DNA from: DTNV01 sp964388435
GTDB lineage: Archaea > Micrarchaeota > Micrarchaeia > Norongarragalinales > UBA8480
Reading direction: 5' to 3'
Assembly (NCBI GenBank): GCA_964388435.1
Contig: CAYMAH010000034.1
Coordinates: 1-19,145 of the forward strand
Length of the DNA stretch: 19,145 nucleotides
Below the pieces are notes generated by a model, which was not told where the DNA came from, did no database searches, and worked only from the letters and a program-made list of their open reading frames with translations. The first letter of the stretch is position 1; each line of letters opens with the position of its first letter. The position numbers and the translations under genes are program-made. Shown here in pieces: positions 1 to 7,265 of this stretch.

Positions 1-1176
1 CTTGAAAATGAGAGTTATGGCGTGTTATTCCTAAACAACAGTGAAGCTTTCATAAACACTTCAAACTTTAGTGGAGTGTTCATTGAAAACAGCAACGCCA
101 CGCTGTTAAACGACACTTTAAGCGGGAGTGGGGATAGTTCAATGAACTTCAAGCCTTACATTCAGGGTTTAAACAACTACAATTACACCATTCAATGGTA
201 TGCAAGGTTGAATGTCACTTCAACCGCGTCATTATCTGCCGGGCTGCTGGCAAACGTTACTGATTATTTTGGCAATTACTACCTTGATAATTATAATCTA
301 ACTGAATCCAATCCCCCATCTAATTGGGTTAATAGTAGCTGGTTCGTTGTCAATGACTATGAAAAGACCAATTCTGGTTCGTCAGACTTCAACTCATACT
401 TTCTTTCTTTTGGCGATCCTACAACAGTTTCTTCAAACTTCACCCAAACCCAGACACTGTACATAAACCTGAATCCAAACCAGACCAACCTCACCTCTTC
501 GATACAGCCAAGCATCGTAAGCGATTACGATTCCAACCAGGTTACAAGCACCTTGTACATCAACAACACTTTAAACGCCACGCTAAACTTGACGTGCACT
601 CCAACCCAATCCTGGCTTTCAGCCAACTGTTCCAGCACAATAAACAACAACACAAACACGAATTTCACTGTCACGGTAACGCCAAGCTTTGGTTCAAGCG
701 GAACTTACACCGCGGAAATTGTTGTTCAAGGTGTAAATGGCACTGATTACTACTCAACCGTTCCAAATCTTACCGTAGAGTATACCGCTCCTGTTTATTC
801 AGGGGGAGGCGGGGGTTACGTGGCTCCTCCCGCAAACCAAACACGGCAAACAACAATCGCCACAGGAAACATTACCAATGTTACATCAAACGTCACTCCG
901 CCCGTATCAATATCAAACGCAAGCAGTGTGAGCAACGCGACTCCTGCGAACCAGAGTGTTAAAGTCACTCCAGTAATAAAGCCTATTCAAAACAAATCCA
1001 ATGTCACCGTAACCCCTCCTACCGTAGCTCCAACCGAAAGCTTGTTTGACCAACTCAAAAATTATTACTTGACAATTCTGGTTTTAATAGTGGTAATTGC
1101 GGCGACGACATGGTTCTTGAGAAGCAAGCCCAAAAAGCCCGTGATTGCAACCAATATCGTGGAAAACAAACTTTGA
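1..1176 (+). CDS. Surface protein with C-terminal membrane anchor (5' partial)
   Basis: The reading frame is open from base 1, so the gene starts before the window; the GTG at 22 is probably not its start. The visible part is an exported protein rich in Asn, Thr and Ser, with about 30 N-X-S/T sequons, consistent with dense N-glycosylation. The first residues (repeated short NS/NT strands) look like the end of a beta-helix or beta-sandwich region. A middle segment resembles Ig-like repeats of archaeal surface proteins. Then come a glycine run (SGGGGG), a Pro/Thr/Asn-rich stalk, and near the C-terminus a hydrophobic helix (YYLTILVLIVVIAATTWFL) followed by basic residues, giving an outside-N, inside-C topology. 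It converges with the pyruvate kinase gene, leaving 14 bp. Exact role unknown; an S-layer-like or adhesin protein is an inference. Confidence 0.8.
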   Translation, partial: LENESYGVLFLNNSEAFINTSNFSGVFIENSNATLLNDTLSGSGDSSMNFKPYIQGLNNYNYTIQWYARLNVTSTASLSAGLLANVTDYFGNYYLDNYNLTESNPPSNWVNSSWFVVNDYEKTNSGSSDFNSYFLSFGDPTTVSSNFTQTQTLYINLNPNQTNLTSSIQPSIVSDYDSNQVTSTLYINNTLNATLNLTCTPTQSWLSANCSSTINNNTNTNFTVTVTPSFGSSGTYTAEIVVQGVNGTDYYSTVPNLTVEYTAPVYSGGGGGYVAPPANQTRQTTIATGNITNVTSNVTPPVSISNASSVSNATPANQSVKVTPVIKPIQNKSNVTVTPPTVAPTESLFDQLKNYYLTILVLIVVIAATTWFLRSKPKKPVIATNIVENKL

Positions 1177-1190
1177 ACAAAAACCCAGAG

Positions 1191-2432
1191 CTAAACCTTC
1201 AAAACTTTTATCGAATCGGTGTTTAGCTCGCCCCCGTAGGTCAAAACAACAACCTCTCCTTTATTGAGGTTAAGCTCGGCGAGGTCCAACCGCTCCAGAC
1301 TTTTAACTCTTAAAGGCGTGACGTTCCAAGCCAATCTGAGCTTGTTGAACGCGTTTTCGCTTGTTGTCAAAGCGATGATAGGGGTTTGCGATTTGTACCT
1401 TGAAATTGTCAGAGCGGTTTTCCCCGTCCTTGTTTTTGTTAAAATTGCCTTTGCTTTGACCGTTTCTGAAATGTTCTTGGCGCTCTCGCTTATAGCTTCC
1501 GATATGGTGGAGGTTTTGAATTGCCTCTCGCTAACCGATGATTGAGTGGACTGGATTATTTTTTTCATTGTTTTCACTGCATTTTCAGGGTCAGAGCCTA
1601 TGGCCGTTTCTTCTGACAAAAGAAGAGCGTCAGCACCGTCTAAAACCGCGTTCGCCACGTCCGCAACCTCTGCTCTCGTGGGAAAGCTGCTTGCCACCAT
1701 CGACTCCAGCATCTGGGTTGCCACTATCACCGGCTTTGAATTCTGCTCGCAAAGGCGTATTATCTTTTTTTGAATCAAAGGAGTCTGTTCAAACGGCAGT
1801 TGAACTCCAAGATCCCCTCTTGCAACCATTACCAAATCAGCTTCTCCTATTATTTCATCTATGTTTTCCACTCCCCTGCTCGTTTCTATCTTTGCTATCA
1901 CATTCCCGGCGTAGTGCTTCCTTATTTCAGTTATGGATTTTCTAGACTGCGCGTAACTCAGGGCAATGAAATCGGTTAAACTCTTAATTCTATTCAATAT
2001 CTGCAGGTCTTTTGGAGTGGGGGATTGAAAACTCTTTATTGACGGAATGTTTATTCCCATCCCATTTCTAACCTCGCCCCCTCTTAGAACAACGCACTCG
2101 CTTTCATTCAGCGCCAGAAGCTCTATAAGGCCGTCAGACAGGTAAGCCTTTTCCCCTTTCTTGAGGTTGGGTATCGATAGTTTTGATGATTTTATAGTCT
2201 TTCCCGTTTCAAGCGTTCCCTGGAAGTTTTTAACCCTGAGCTTTGGGCCTGGAAGGTCTGAAACCGCGGAGCAGCCAAGGTTTTTTATTGTCTTCAGCTT
2301 TTCTACGTTCTCTTCTATTGTCCCGTGCGAGAAATTGACCCTGAAAACCCTAACTCCGGCCCGCGATAGTTTTTTTATTGACTCTGAATCCGGGGTTGAA
2401 GGGCCTAGCGTGCATATTATTTTGGTTTTCAT
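1191..2432 (-). CDS. pyk: Pyruvate kinase (compact form)
   Basis: Converts phosphoenolpyruvate and ADP to pyruvate and ATP, the last step of glycolysis, in the cytoplasm. Visible motifs: TKIICTLGPS at the N-terminus, RVNFSHG (R31, N33, S35, which bind phosphate and K+), the signature VIAKIETSRGV with the catalytic Lys, ARGDLGV, and the LLLSEETAIG loop. At 413 residues it is shorter than the usual 450-480; the B (lid) domain after DLPGPKLRV and the C-terminal domain are both reduced, so classical effector binding is doubtful. I chose the ATG at 2432 because the protein then begins MKTKIICT, as in the family; a TTG six codons upstream is less likely. It diverges from cysS and lies about 25 nt from a TATA-like element, with no Shine-Dalgarno, suggesting a leaderless mRNA. 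Confidence 0.95.
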   Translation of the reverse strand: MKTKIICTLGPSTPDSESIKKLSRAGVRVFRVNFSHGTIEENVEKLKTIKNLGCSAVSDLPGPKLRVKNFQGTLETGKTIKSSKLSIPNLKKGEKAYLSDGLIELLALNESECVVLRGGEVRNGMGINIPSIKSFQSPTPKDLQILNRIKSLTDFIALSYAQSRKSITEIRKHYAGNVIAKIETSRGVENIDEIIGEADLVMVARGDLGVQLPFEQTPLIQKKIIRLCEQNSKPVIVATQMLESMVASSFPTRAEVADVANAVLDGADALLLSEETAIGSDPENAVKTMKKIIQSTQSSVSERQFKTSTISEAISESAKNISETVKAKAILTKTRTGKTALTISRYKSQTPIIALTTSENAFNKLRLAWNVTPLRVKSLERLDLAELNLNKGEVVVLTYGGELNTDSIKVLKV

Positions 2433-2453
2433 TAATATTTTTTTATGCAATGG

Positions 2454-2462
2454 TTTTTAAAA
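2454..2462. promoter_or_regulatory. Shared TATA-like element between pyk and cysS
   Basis: TTTTTAAAA lies in the 54-bp divergent spacer. Its centre is about 25 nt from the pyk ATG (2432) and about 29 nt from the cysS ATG (2487), both near the spacing expected for leaderless archaeal transcripts. It is nearly self-complementary, so it could serve both directions. Confidence 0.5.
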
Positions 2463-2486
2463 TTGTTTTGATTTAAGTTTAAAACA

Positions 2487-3851
2487 ATGAAATTGTACAA
2501 CACGTTAACGCGAAGTAAAGAGGAGTTCAAGCCCTTGCAAAAAGGAAGGGTTGGAATGTATGTGTGCGGCTTGACCCCGTACGATCATGCTCACATAGGA
2601 CATGCGAGAAACGAGGTTTTCTTTGACGTTGCAAGAAAATGGCTGGAGTATGAAGGTTTTGAAGTGAAATTCGTAACAAACTACACTGACGTTGACGACA
2701 AGATAATAGACCGGGCTAGGGAGTTAAAGATAAACACCTTTGACCTGCCAAAAAGAATGATTGAAGAGCATTCAAAAGAGAGGGAAGCTCTTAAAATAAA
2801 AAAGGCTTCAAACACCTGCCTTGTAAGCGAGCATGTCCAGGACATCATAAATCTTATTCAAAGAATTTTTGACAAGGGTTTTGCTTATGTTGTGGACGGA
2901 GACGTTTTTTTCGAGGTTAAAAAATTCAAGAATTATGGAAAGTTTTCAAGGCAAAGCGTGGAAGATTTAATCGCGGGAGCAAGGGTTGAGGTGAACGAGA
3001 AGAAAAGAAATCCGGAAGACTTCACTTTGTGGAAGGCGTGGAAGAAGGGAGAGCCTTTCTGGGAAAGCCCCTGGGGAAAGGGAAGGCCCGGGTGGCACAT
3101 TGAATGCTCTGCAATGAGCATTAAATACCTGGGAGAGAGTTTTGACATTCATGGCGGGGGTAACGACCTAATCTTCCCGCACCATGAAAATGAGATTGCT
3201 CAAAGCGAGGCCGCGACCGGAAAGAAGTTCTGCAATTACTGGATGCATAATGGAATGGTAACCGTCAAAAAAGAGAAGATGAGCAAGAGCCTAAAGAATT
3301 TCACAACAATCAAAGAAGCCTTGGAGAAGAACGACGCTGAAACGTTGAGACTGGCTTTGCTTTCAACAAAATACGAGGAGCCAGCGGAGGTTGGAAGCGA
3401 TGTTTTTGAAACCGCGAAAATCAATGTCAACAAATTGAATTCAACGCTTCAGAAGCTTGAAAGCTTTTCCTCAAAAAGCGATAAAAAATACGAAGAAGTC
3501 GAAAGACTGAGCACGGAATTTAAAAACGCCATGAACGACGACTTCAACGTTCCAGAGGCGTTGAAGTTCTTGTACGAGCTTAAAAACCTTGGGGAAAAAG
3601 CGATATCAGAAGGAGACAAAAACCTCGCCCGGGAAGTCAGCGAAAAACTGAAAGAGTTCGGAGAGCTGCTCGGAATCGTTAAAAGTGAAACAAAGCCCGG
3701 CAGGGAGGTTTTGACGCTCATAAAAGAGAGGGAAGAGGCTAGGAAGCAAAACGATTTTAAGAAATCCGACGAGTTGAGAAAGAAGCTTTTTGACAAAGGC
3801 TTTGTTGTGGAAGACACTGCTTTTGGAAGCGTTTGGAGTGAAAAATTTTAA
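2487..3851 (+). CDS. cysS: Cysteinyl-tRNA synthetase
   Basis: Class I aminoacyl-tRNA synthetase that charges tRNA-Cys with cysteine. The full 454-residue length is normal. Seen: YVCGLTPYDHAHIGHAR with the zinc ligand C27 and HIGH motif at 36-39; the second zinc region with WHIECSAM and FPHHENE; the KMSKS loop in KEKMSKSL; then the helical anticodon-binding DALR-like region and a C-terminal tail. The start at 2487 gives the usual MKLYNTLT N-terminus. There is no Shine-Dalgarno, and a TATA-like box lies about 29 nt upstream, so the mRNA is probably leaderless. It converges with the toxin gene downstream, with 39 bp between stop codons. A direct CysRS means the SepRS/SepCysS route is not needed here. 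Confidence 0.97.
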   Translation: MKLYNTLTRSKEEFKPLQKGRVGMYVCGLTPYDHAHIGHARNEVFFDVARKWLEYEGFEVKFVTNYTDVDDKIIDRARELKINTFDLPKRMIEEHSKEREALKIKKASNTCLVSEHVQDIINLIQRIFDKGFAYVVDGDVFFEVKKFKNYGKFSRQSVEDLIAGARVEVNEKKRNPEDFTLWKAWKKGEPFWESPWGKGRPGWHIECSAMSIKYLGESFDIHGGGNDLIFPHHENEIAQSEAATGKKFCNYWMHNGMVTVKKEKMSKSLKNFTTIKEALEKNDAETLRLALLSTKYEEPAEVGSDVFETAKINVNKLNSTLQKLESFSSKSDKKYEEVERLSTEFKNAMNDDFNVPEALKFLYELKNLGEKAISEGDKNLAREVSEKLKEFGELLGIVKSETKPGREVLTLIKEREEARKQNDFKKSDELRKKLFDKGFVVEDTAFGSVWSEKF

Positions 3852-3890
3852 TGATATTATAAAAAATAGGGTTATTCAATAGTAAGTATT

Positions 3891-4298
3891 TCATTTCTTT
3901 CCAAAGAATTCAACTAGTTCTTCCGTGCTCCAGCATTTGATTCTTGAATGTTTTAGGTGTCGGTCTCTGCTCCACAAGTCAGCTCCTACTGCAAGAGCGC
4001 AGGCAACGTAAGGTTCGTCTTTAACATCAATTGTGAGGTATTTTGCAGATTCTTTGTATGGAAGCAATTCTTCAAATTCAATAAAAGTTATTCTCTTAAG
4101 AAGCATTTCAGAAAGTCTAACCGCCTGAAATTTTTCCATTTTAGAGCGTTTTACAAGCTCTGGAAAATATTTTTTGAATTCTTCCATTAAAAACTCGGGG
4201 GAGTATAATTCTAATTCCCTGTCAAGAAGGATCTTCCGAGTCATTCCACCCTTAAGAAAGGCCGAAAATAGTATATTAGCGTCAATTACTAGTTTCAC
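3891..4298 (-). CDS. vapC: PIN-domain toxin (VapC-like)
   Basis: Predicted Mg-dependent RNase toxin of a type II toxin-antitoxin pair. With the GTG start it has 135 residues, normal for VapC. PIN motifs: VIDANILFSAF with D6, acidic residues in EFLMEEFKK, DEPYVACAL and LWSRDRHL near the end; these supply the carboxylates of the metal site. An upstream ATG at 4328 exists in frame, but I prefer GTG 4298 because AGGTGG sits four bases before it and because the protein then begins directly with the PIN beta strand. It overlaps the end of the antitoxin gene by 17 bp, implying one mRNA and translational coupling. The RNA target cannot be read from sequence. Confidence 0.87.
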   Translation of the reverse strand: MKLVIDANILFSAFLKGGMTRKILLDRELELYSPEFLMEEFKKYFPELVKRSKMEKFQAVRLSEMLLKRITFIEFEELLPYKESAKYLTIDVKDEPYVACALAVGADLWSRDRHLKHSRIKCWSTEELVEFFGKK

Positions 4299-4515
4299 TT
4301 TTCCACCTTTTCGCCATTGACTCGTCAACGGACAAAGCTAAATCTTCCACGTCTTTTTCAGTTAGCCTACTTCGCGAAACTATTCTTTCAGCCTCCTCAA
4401 TTTCTTCTATTTGATGCAGTATGATACTTCTCACCAACTCAGACCATTTTATTTCAGAGTGTTCGCTCATTCTCTTTTTCAGGTTTTCAGAAATCGACAA
4501 AGTTAAACTTACCAT
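4282..4515 (-). CDS. vapB: Ribbon-helix-helix antitoxin (VapB-like)
   Basis: A 77-residue protein directly upstream of and overlapping the PIN toxin. The N-terminal strand (VSLTLSISENLKKRM) followed by two helices (SEIKWSELVRSIILHQI) is the pattern of ribbon-helix-helix DNA-binding antitoxins. The highly charged C-terminal half (EEIEEAERIVSRSRL and onward) is the expected toxin-neutralising tail. The pair probably represses its own transcription: a perfect 8-bp-arm palindrome lies between the TATA box and the ATG. A GGTGA site lies six bases before the start. The family is inferred from pattern and position; the toxin partner makes the call firm. Confidence 0.83.
   Translation of the reverse strand: MVSLTLSISENLKKRMSEHSEIKWSELVRSIILHQIEEIEEAERIVSRSRLTEKDVEDLALSVDESMAKRWKSETSN
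4303..4308 (-). promoter_or_regulatory. Ribosome binding site deciding the VapC start
   Basis: On the minus strand this reads AGGTGG, a strong match to the anti-Shine-Dalgarno core, four bases before GTG 4298. It lies inside the antitoxin coding sequence and favours the shorter toxin over the ATG at 4328. Confidence 0.6.
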
Positions 4516-4526
4516 AAACGTTCACC

Positions 4527-4543
4527 AACATAATAATTATGTT
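4527..4543. promoter_or_regulatory. Palindromic operator of the toxin-antitoxin pair
   Basis: AACATAAT-A-ATTATGTT is a perfect inverted repeat with 8-bp arms around one central base. It abuts the TATA-like box and ends 11 bp before the antitoxin ATG, where a repressor would block transcription start. Binding by the ribbon-helix-helix antitoxin is inferred. Confidence 0.6.
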
Positions 4544-4554
4544 TAAAATATAAA
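4541..4554 (-). promoter_or_regulatory. TATA box of the toxin-antitoxin operon
   Basis: On the minus strand TTTATATTTTAAAC, centred about 34 nt before the antitoxin ATG at 4515. It overlaps the outer edge of the palindromic operator by three bases. Confidence 0.5.
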
Positions 4555-4724
4555 AGCCTTTCGGTCACATGACTTAAGAAGAAAAGAGGTAAATGTTTTA
4601 TATAAGGATAAAATCCCATTCATTGACAAATTCTATATCTGCTCTTACCATTTTTTTATATAAATCTATAAGTTTTTTTTTAGAATTTTATTTTTTGTTG
4701 TAACTTGCATTGTATAATAATAGT

Positions 4725-5108
4725 TTATCTCATGTTCAAAGCGTTGTTTATCAAATCCCTGAGCTTTTCCATCGTTTTTCTTTCGAACTTGCCCTGAAAG
4801 ACAACCCCGTTGTTCTTCGCAACGTCGAACTCGATGAACTCCGGAACATAAGATTTCTGGCTGTCGTCCATGACTTTGGGATAGTCTACGGGCTTTACCT
4901 TGAATCCCACAACCTGCTGGTCCTGCTGTTTAAACAGCTGAGGCGCCAGAAGCCTTAGAATCATCACAATGAGAATGTTGAACGCAACCAAACCCGCAAA
5001 AAAATAAATAAGCAGGTACTGCTGTGAAAACAGCGCCAGGATTATGCCAATAACCCCTGTCCAAAACAGAGTGTTTACCAGCAATTGCCTTATCAAAGCG
5101 TTGTTCAT
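4725..5108 (-). CDS. Small two-helix membrane protein, unknown function
   Basis: I do not recognise this 127-residue protein. It has two hydrophobic segments close together, about residues 9-28 (centred on FWTGVIGIILALF) and 31-54 (LLIYFFAGLVAFNILIVMIL), separated by a short SQQY turn. A hydrophilic C-terminal part of about 70 residues follows and holds a basic amphipathic end (KFERKTMEKLRDLINNAL). The second half could form a small domain on one side of the membrane. The ATG at 5108 is preceded by ATTTAAACT centred about 28 nt upstream and by no Shine-Dalgarno site, which supports a leaderless mRNA and this start. It is followed by 209 bp of AT-rich sequence before the antitoxin gene, so it is probably a single-gene unit. 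Confidence 0.7.
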   Translation of the reverse strand: MNNALIRQLLVNTLFWTGVIGIILALFSQQYLLIYFFAGLVAFNILIVMILRLLAPQLFKQQDQQVVGFKVKPVDYPKVMDDSQKSYVPEFIEFDVAKNNGVVFQGKFERKTMEKLRDLINNALNMR

Positions 5109-5130
5109 TGATTATTGTTATTATTCTAAA

Positions 5131-5140
5131 AGTTTAAATT
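5131..5140 (-). promoter_or_regulatory. TATA-like box of the membrane protein gene
   Basis: AATTTAAACT on the minus strand, centred about 28 nt before the ATG at 5108. The spacing suggests transcription starts at or next to the start codon. Confidence 0.45.
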
Positions 5141-5363
5141 TCTTTTTATTTGAAGAGCATTTTCATTTGAACAGCTATATTTTTTTCATTCAATTTTTTC
5201 ACTTGATAGGTTAACTTATTCAATTCTTAAGATTTCTTAAAAAAGAGTAAAAACAAACGCATTATTGTTTTGTATAAGTTTTTTAGAAAAAATCATGTTT
5301 TTGTAAGGGTTTTTAATAGGTAGGTTTAAGTTCTCAAATTTTTCAATTAGAATTGGTTTTTTT

Positions 5364-6365
5364 ATGAGCTTAACCGAGTTCATTGGTTTGTATAAAGAGA
5401 AAATTTACTCCAAAATCTGTGATTACATGCCTTCAGATTTTGATTACAGCTTTTCTGACATGGTAAGGTGTTATGTAGATAGGAAAGGCCAGTTCAGAAG
5501 GCCTGCCTACTTGCTTTTATGGAATAAATTATACGGGGGCGATCCTGAAAAAGCTATAATGCACGCTGCAGTGGAACAAACCTGCGAAAATTGGATTCTG
5601 ATGCACGATGACTGGGAGGATGAAGCTCCTTTGAGAAGGGGCTTACCTTCAGCTCATGTTTTATATGGAGATAAGAATGCGATTAATGCTGGCGATGTTT
5701 TGCATGCTATTAATTGGAGGATGATCAAAGAAGCCGCGGATTTGCTGGCTTACGGCGCGGATTATTATAACAATTTTTACAGCATGATGCTGTCTACTGG
5801 AAGGGGGCAATATAAGGAATTTAAATTAACTATTTTGAAGGATATCAATGGTTTTTCCAAACAGGATTATTACGATTGCATCAGGGATAAGACTTCGTTT
5901 TTATGCGAGGTTATGCAAGCCGGAGCAATAACCGCTGGCAAGAGTCTCAAAGAAGCGCGGGGAATTGAAAGTTACGCTGTTCCTGCTGGCTATGCTTTTC
6001 AGATAATGGATGATTTGCTGGATTGTACGAGCGATCCCAAAAATTTTGGCAAGAAGGTCGGAAGCGATGTTTTAAATGGAAATAAAACCTTGATTTTATG
6101 GAATTTTGTGAGCAAAGCGAGCCCGGCTGATTTAGAAAGAGTCGCTGGCATTTATGCTAAAAACAGAAAAGATAAAACCCAGGAGGAAATGTTTTATGTT
6201 TTGGATAAGTTTAAGCAATATGGTTGTTATGAGGACGTTAGGTTTGAAGCTGAAAGCTTAGTGCAACACGCTGTGAACAACTTTAATAACGTGGAAAGTC
6301 AGAAAGAAGATGAAAAAATCAAGGATTTGTGCGTGAGAAGCATTGATTGCGTTCATAACTCGTGA
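5364..6365 (+). CDS. idsA: Geranylgeranyl diphosphate synthase (polyprenyl synthetase)
   Basis: Trans-prenyltransferase that condenses isopentenyl diphosphate onto allylic diphosphates; in archaea it supplies C20 chains for membrane lipids. Seen: GQFRRP (45-47 region) in place of the usual GKRLRP, the first Asp-rich motif DDWED (D82, D83, D86) followed by RRG, the conserved RDKTSFL, and the second Asp-rich motif FQIMDDLLD (D216, D217, D220), then GKKVGSDVLNGNKT. Full length at 333 residues. The residue five before the first motif is W77; in archaeal GGPP synthases a bulky aromatic there limits chain length to about C20, so C20 is likely but inferred. The next gene uses this product. The upstream region has TTTTTAATA at 5309-5317 and a run of seven T just before the ATG. 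Confidence 0.92.
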   Translation: MSLTEFIGLYKEKIYSKICDYMPSDFDYSFSDMVRCYVDRKGQFRRPAYLLLWNKLYGGDPEKAIMHAAVEQTCENWILMHDDWEDEAPLRRGLPSAHVLYGDKNAINAGDVLHAINWRMIKEAADLLAYGADYYNNFYSMMLSTGRGQYKEFKLTILKDINGFSKQDYYDCIRDKTSFLCEVMQAGAITAGKSLKEARGIESYAVPAGYAFQIMDDLLDCTSDPKNFGKKVGSDVLNGNKTLILWNFVSKASPADLERVAGIYAKNRKDKTQEEMFYVLDKFKQYGCYEDVRFEAESLVQHAVNNFNNVESQKEDEKIKDLCVRSIDCVHNS

Positions 6366-6396
6366 GTTTTTGTGAAAATCAACGCTGAAAACTAAC

Positions 6397-6404
6397 TTTT
6401 TTTT
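6397..6404 (+). terminator. Poly-T terminator candidate after idsA
   Basis: A run of eight T lies 32 bp after the idsA stop, without a clear hairpin, as is usual for archaeal termination. A separate TATA-like sequence follows at 6431-6442, so idsA and the next gene may be transcribed separately. Confidence 0.4.
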
Positions 6405-6430
6405 CCAATACTGTTTTACTGAATGACAGA

Positions 6431-6442
6431 AAAATATAAAAA
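6431..6442 (+). promoter_or_regulatory. TATA-like box before the GGGP synthase gene
   Basis: AAAATATAAAAA centred about 58 nt before the ATG at 6495. This would give a leader of roughly 30 nt that includes the AGGTG ribosome binding site at 6484-6488, unlike the leaderless arrangement of other first genes here. Confidence 0.4.
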
Positions 6443-6483
6443 TTGAAAGTTAAAAGAATATAGTGGAAAAAAAAAGACAGAGC

Positions 6484-6488
6484 AGGTG
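6484..6488 (+). promoter_or_regulatory. Ribosome binding site of the GGGP synthase gene
   Basis: AGGTG six bases before ATG 6495. It confirms this start and shows that the mRNA carries a leader. Confidence 0.55.
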
Positions 6489-6494
6489 TTTTAA

Positions 6495-7262
6495 ATGATT
6501 GGAAAAGTCGAGAAGTATTATCATGAAAAAATGGAAAGCCAGGGTTCTATGTTATTTTCACTTGTAGACCCCGACAAGTTTTCTTTTGAAAAAGGCGCGA
6601 AACTTGCTAAAGAGTGCTATGAAAATGGGGCTGACGCCATTCTTGTCGGAGGGAGTATTGGAGCTCAAGGAGAGGTTCTTGATGAAACCATCAAGCAGAT
6701 AAAGGAGAATGTAAGTGTTCCTGTTGTCTTGTTTCCAGGCAATATCAGCGGGATCAGCGGCAGGGCGGACGCCATCTATTTCATGCAGTTGTTAAACTCG
6801 AGAGACATTTATTGGGTGAGCACTGCCGCGATTCAAGGCGCTCCTGTGATTGCAAGACTCGGCTTGGAAGCAATTCCAACCACCTACCTTGTTTTCGAGC
6901 CCGGAAGACTTGTGGGGTGGATTGGAAACGTTAATCTCATCCCGACAGACAGACCTGACATCGCAGCTGCTTGCGGTTTGGCGGCAAGATTCTCTGGAAG
7001 CAGGGTTTTGATTGCAGAAAGAGGAAGCGGAGCTCCAGAACCGTTGCCTTCAAACGTGGTAAAAGCTCTTGCAAAAGCCTGCGGTGACGACGTGTTTCTT
7101 TTTGACGCAGGAGGGGTCAGAACCGCAGAACAGGCAAGGGAGATAATCAAAGCAGGGGCTGACGGAATACAGGTTGGAACCGTTTTTGAAGAGGGTGATG
7201 TTGCTGAGAAGACAAAGAAACTTGAAAAAGCGGTCAAGGAAGCCGGCAAACAAAGGATTTGA
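6495..7262 (+). CDS. Geranylgeranylglyceryl phosphate synthase
   Basis: Joins geranylgeranyl diphosphate to sn-glycerol-1-phosphate, the first committed step of archaeal ether lipid synthesis, at the cytoplasmic face of the membrane. The 255-residue TIM-barrel length is normal. Seen: SLVDPDKF near the N-terminus, ADAILVGGS, VVLFPGN, ADAIYFMQLLNS, the signature TYLVFEPGRLVGWIG, and the phosphate-binding C-terminal pair DAGGVRT and GADGIQVGT. The extra segment NLIPTDRPDIAAACGLAARF is typical of the archaeal enzyme. The gene follows the GGPP synthase gene, so substrate maker and user are adjacent. It ends three bases before the MgtC-like gene, implying co-transcription with it. PcrB of bacteria is the homologue, but the neighbour and lipid context favour the archaeal role. 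Confidence 0.95.
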   Translation: MIGKVEKYYHEKMESQGSMLFSLVDPDKFSFEKGAKLAKECYENGADAILVGGSIGAQGEVLDETIKQIKENVSVPVVLFPGNISGISGRADAIYFMQLLNSRDIYWVSTAAIQGAPVIARLGLEAIPTTYLVFEPGRLVGWIGNVNLIPTDRPDIAAACGLAARFSGSRVLIAERGSGAPEPLPSNVVKALAKACGDDVFLFDAGGVRTAEQAREIIKAGADGIQVGTVFEEGDVAEKTKKLEKAVKEAGKQRI

Positions 7263-7265
7263 AAA

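Noticed and set aside
1538..1945. Plus-strand open frames opposite pyruvate kinase
   Set aside because: The minus-strand frame encodes intact pyruvate kinase motifs; the opposite frames carry no domain.
4556..4724. Possible small RNA between the toxin-antitoxin pair and the membrane protein gene (TATA-like TTTTATATAA near 4596 and a T run near 4673)
   Set aside because: The elements are weak in such AT-rich DNA, and no stable fold or tRNA-like feature was seen.
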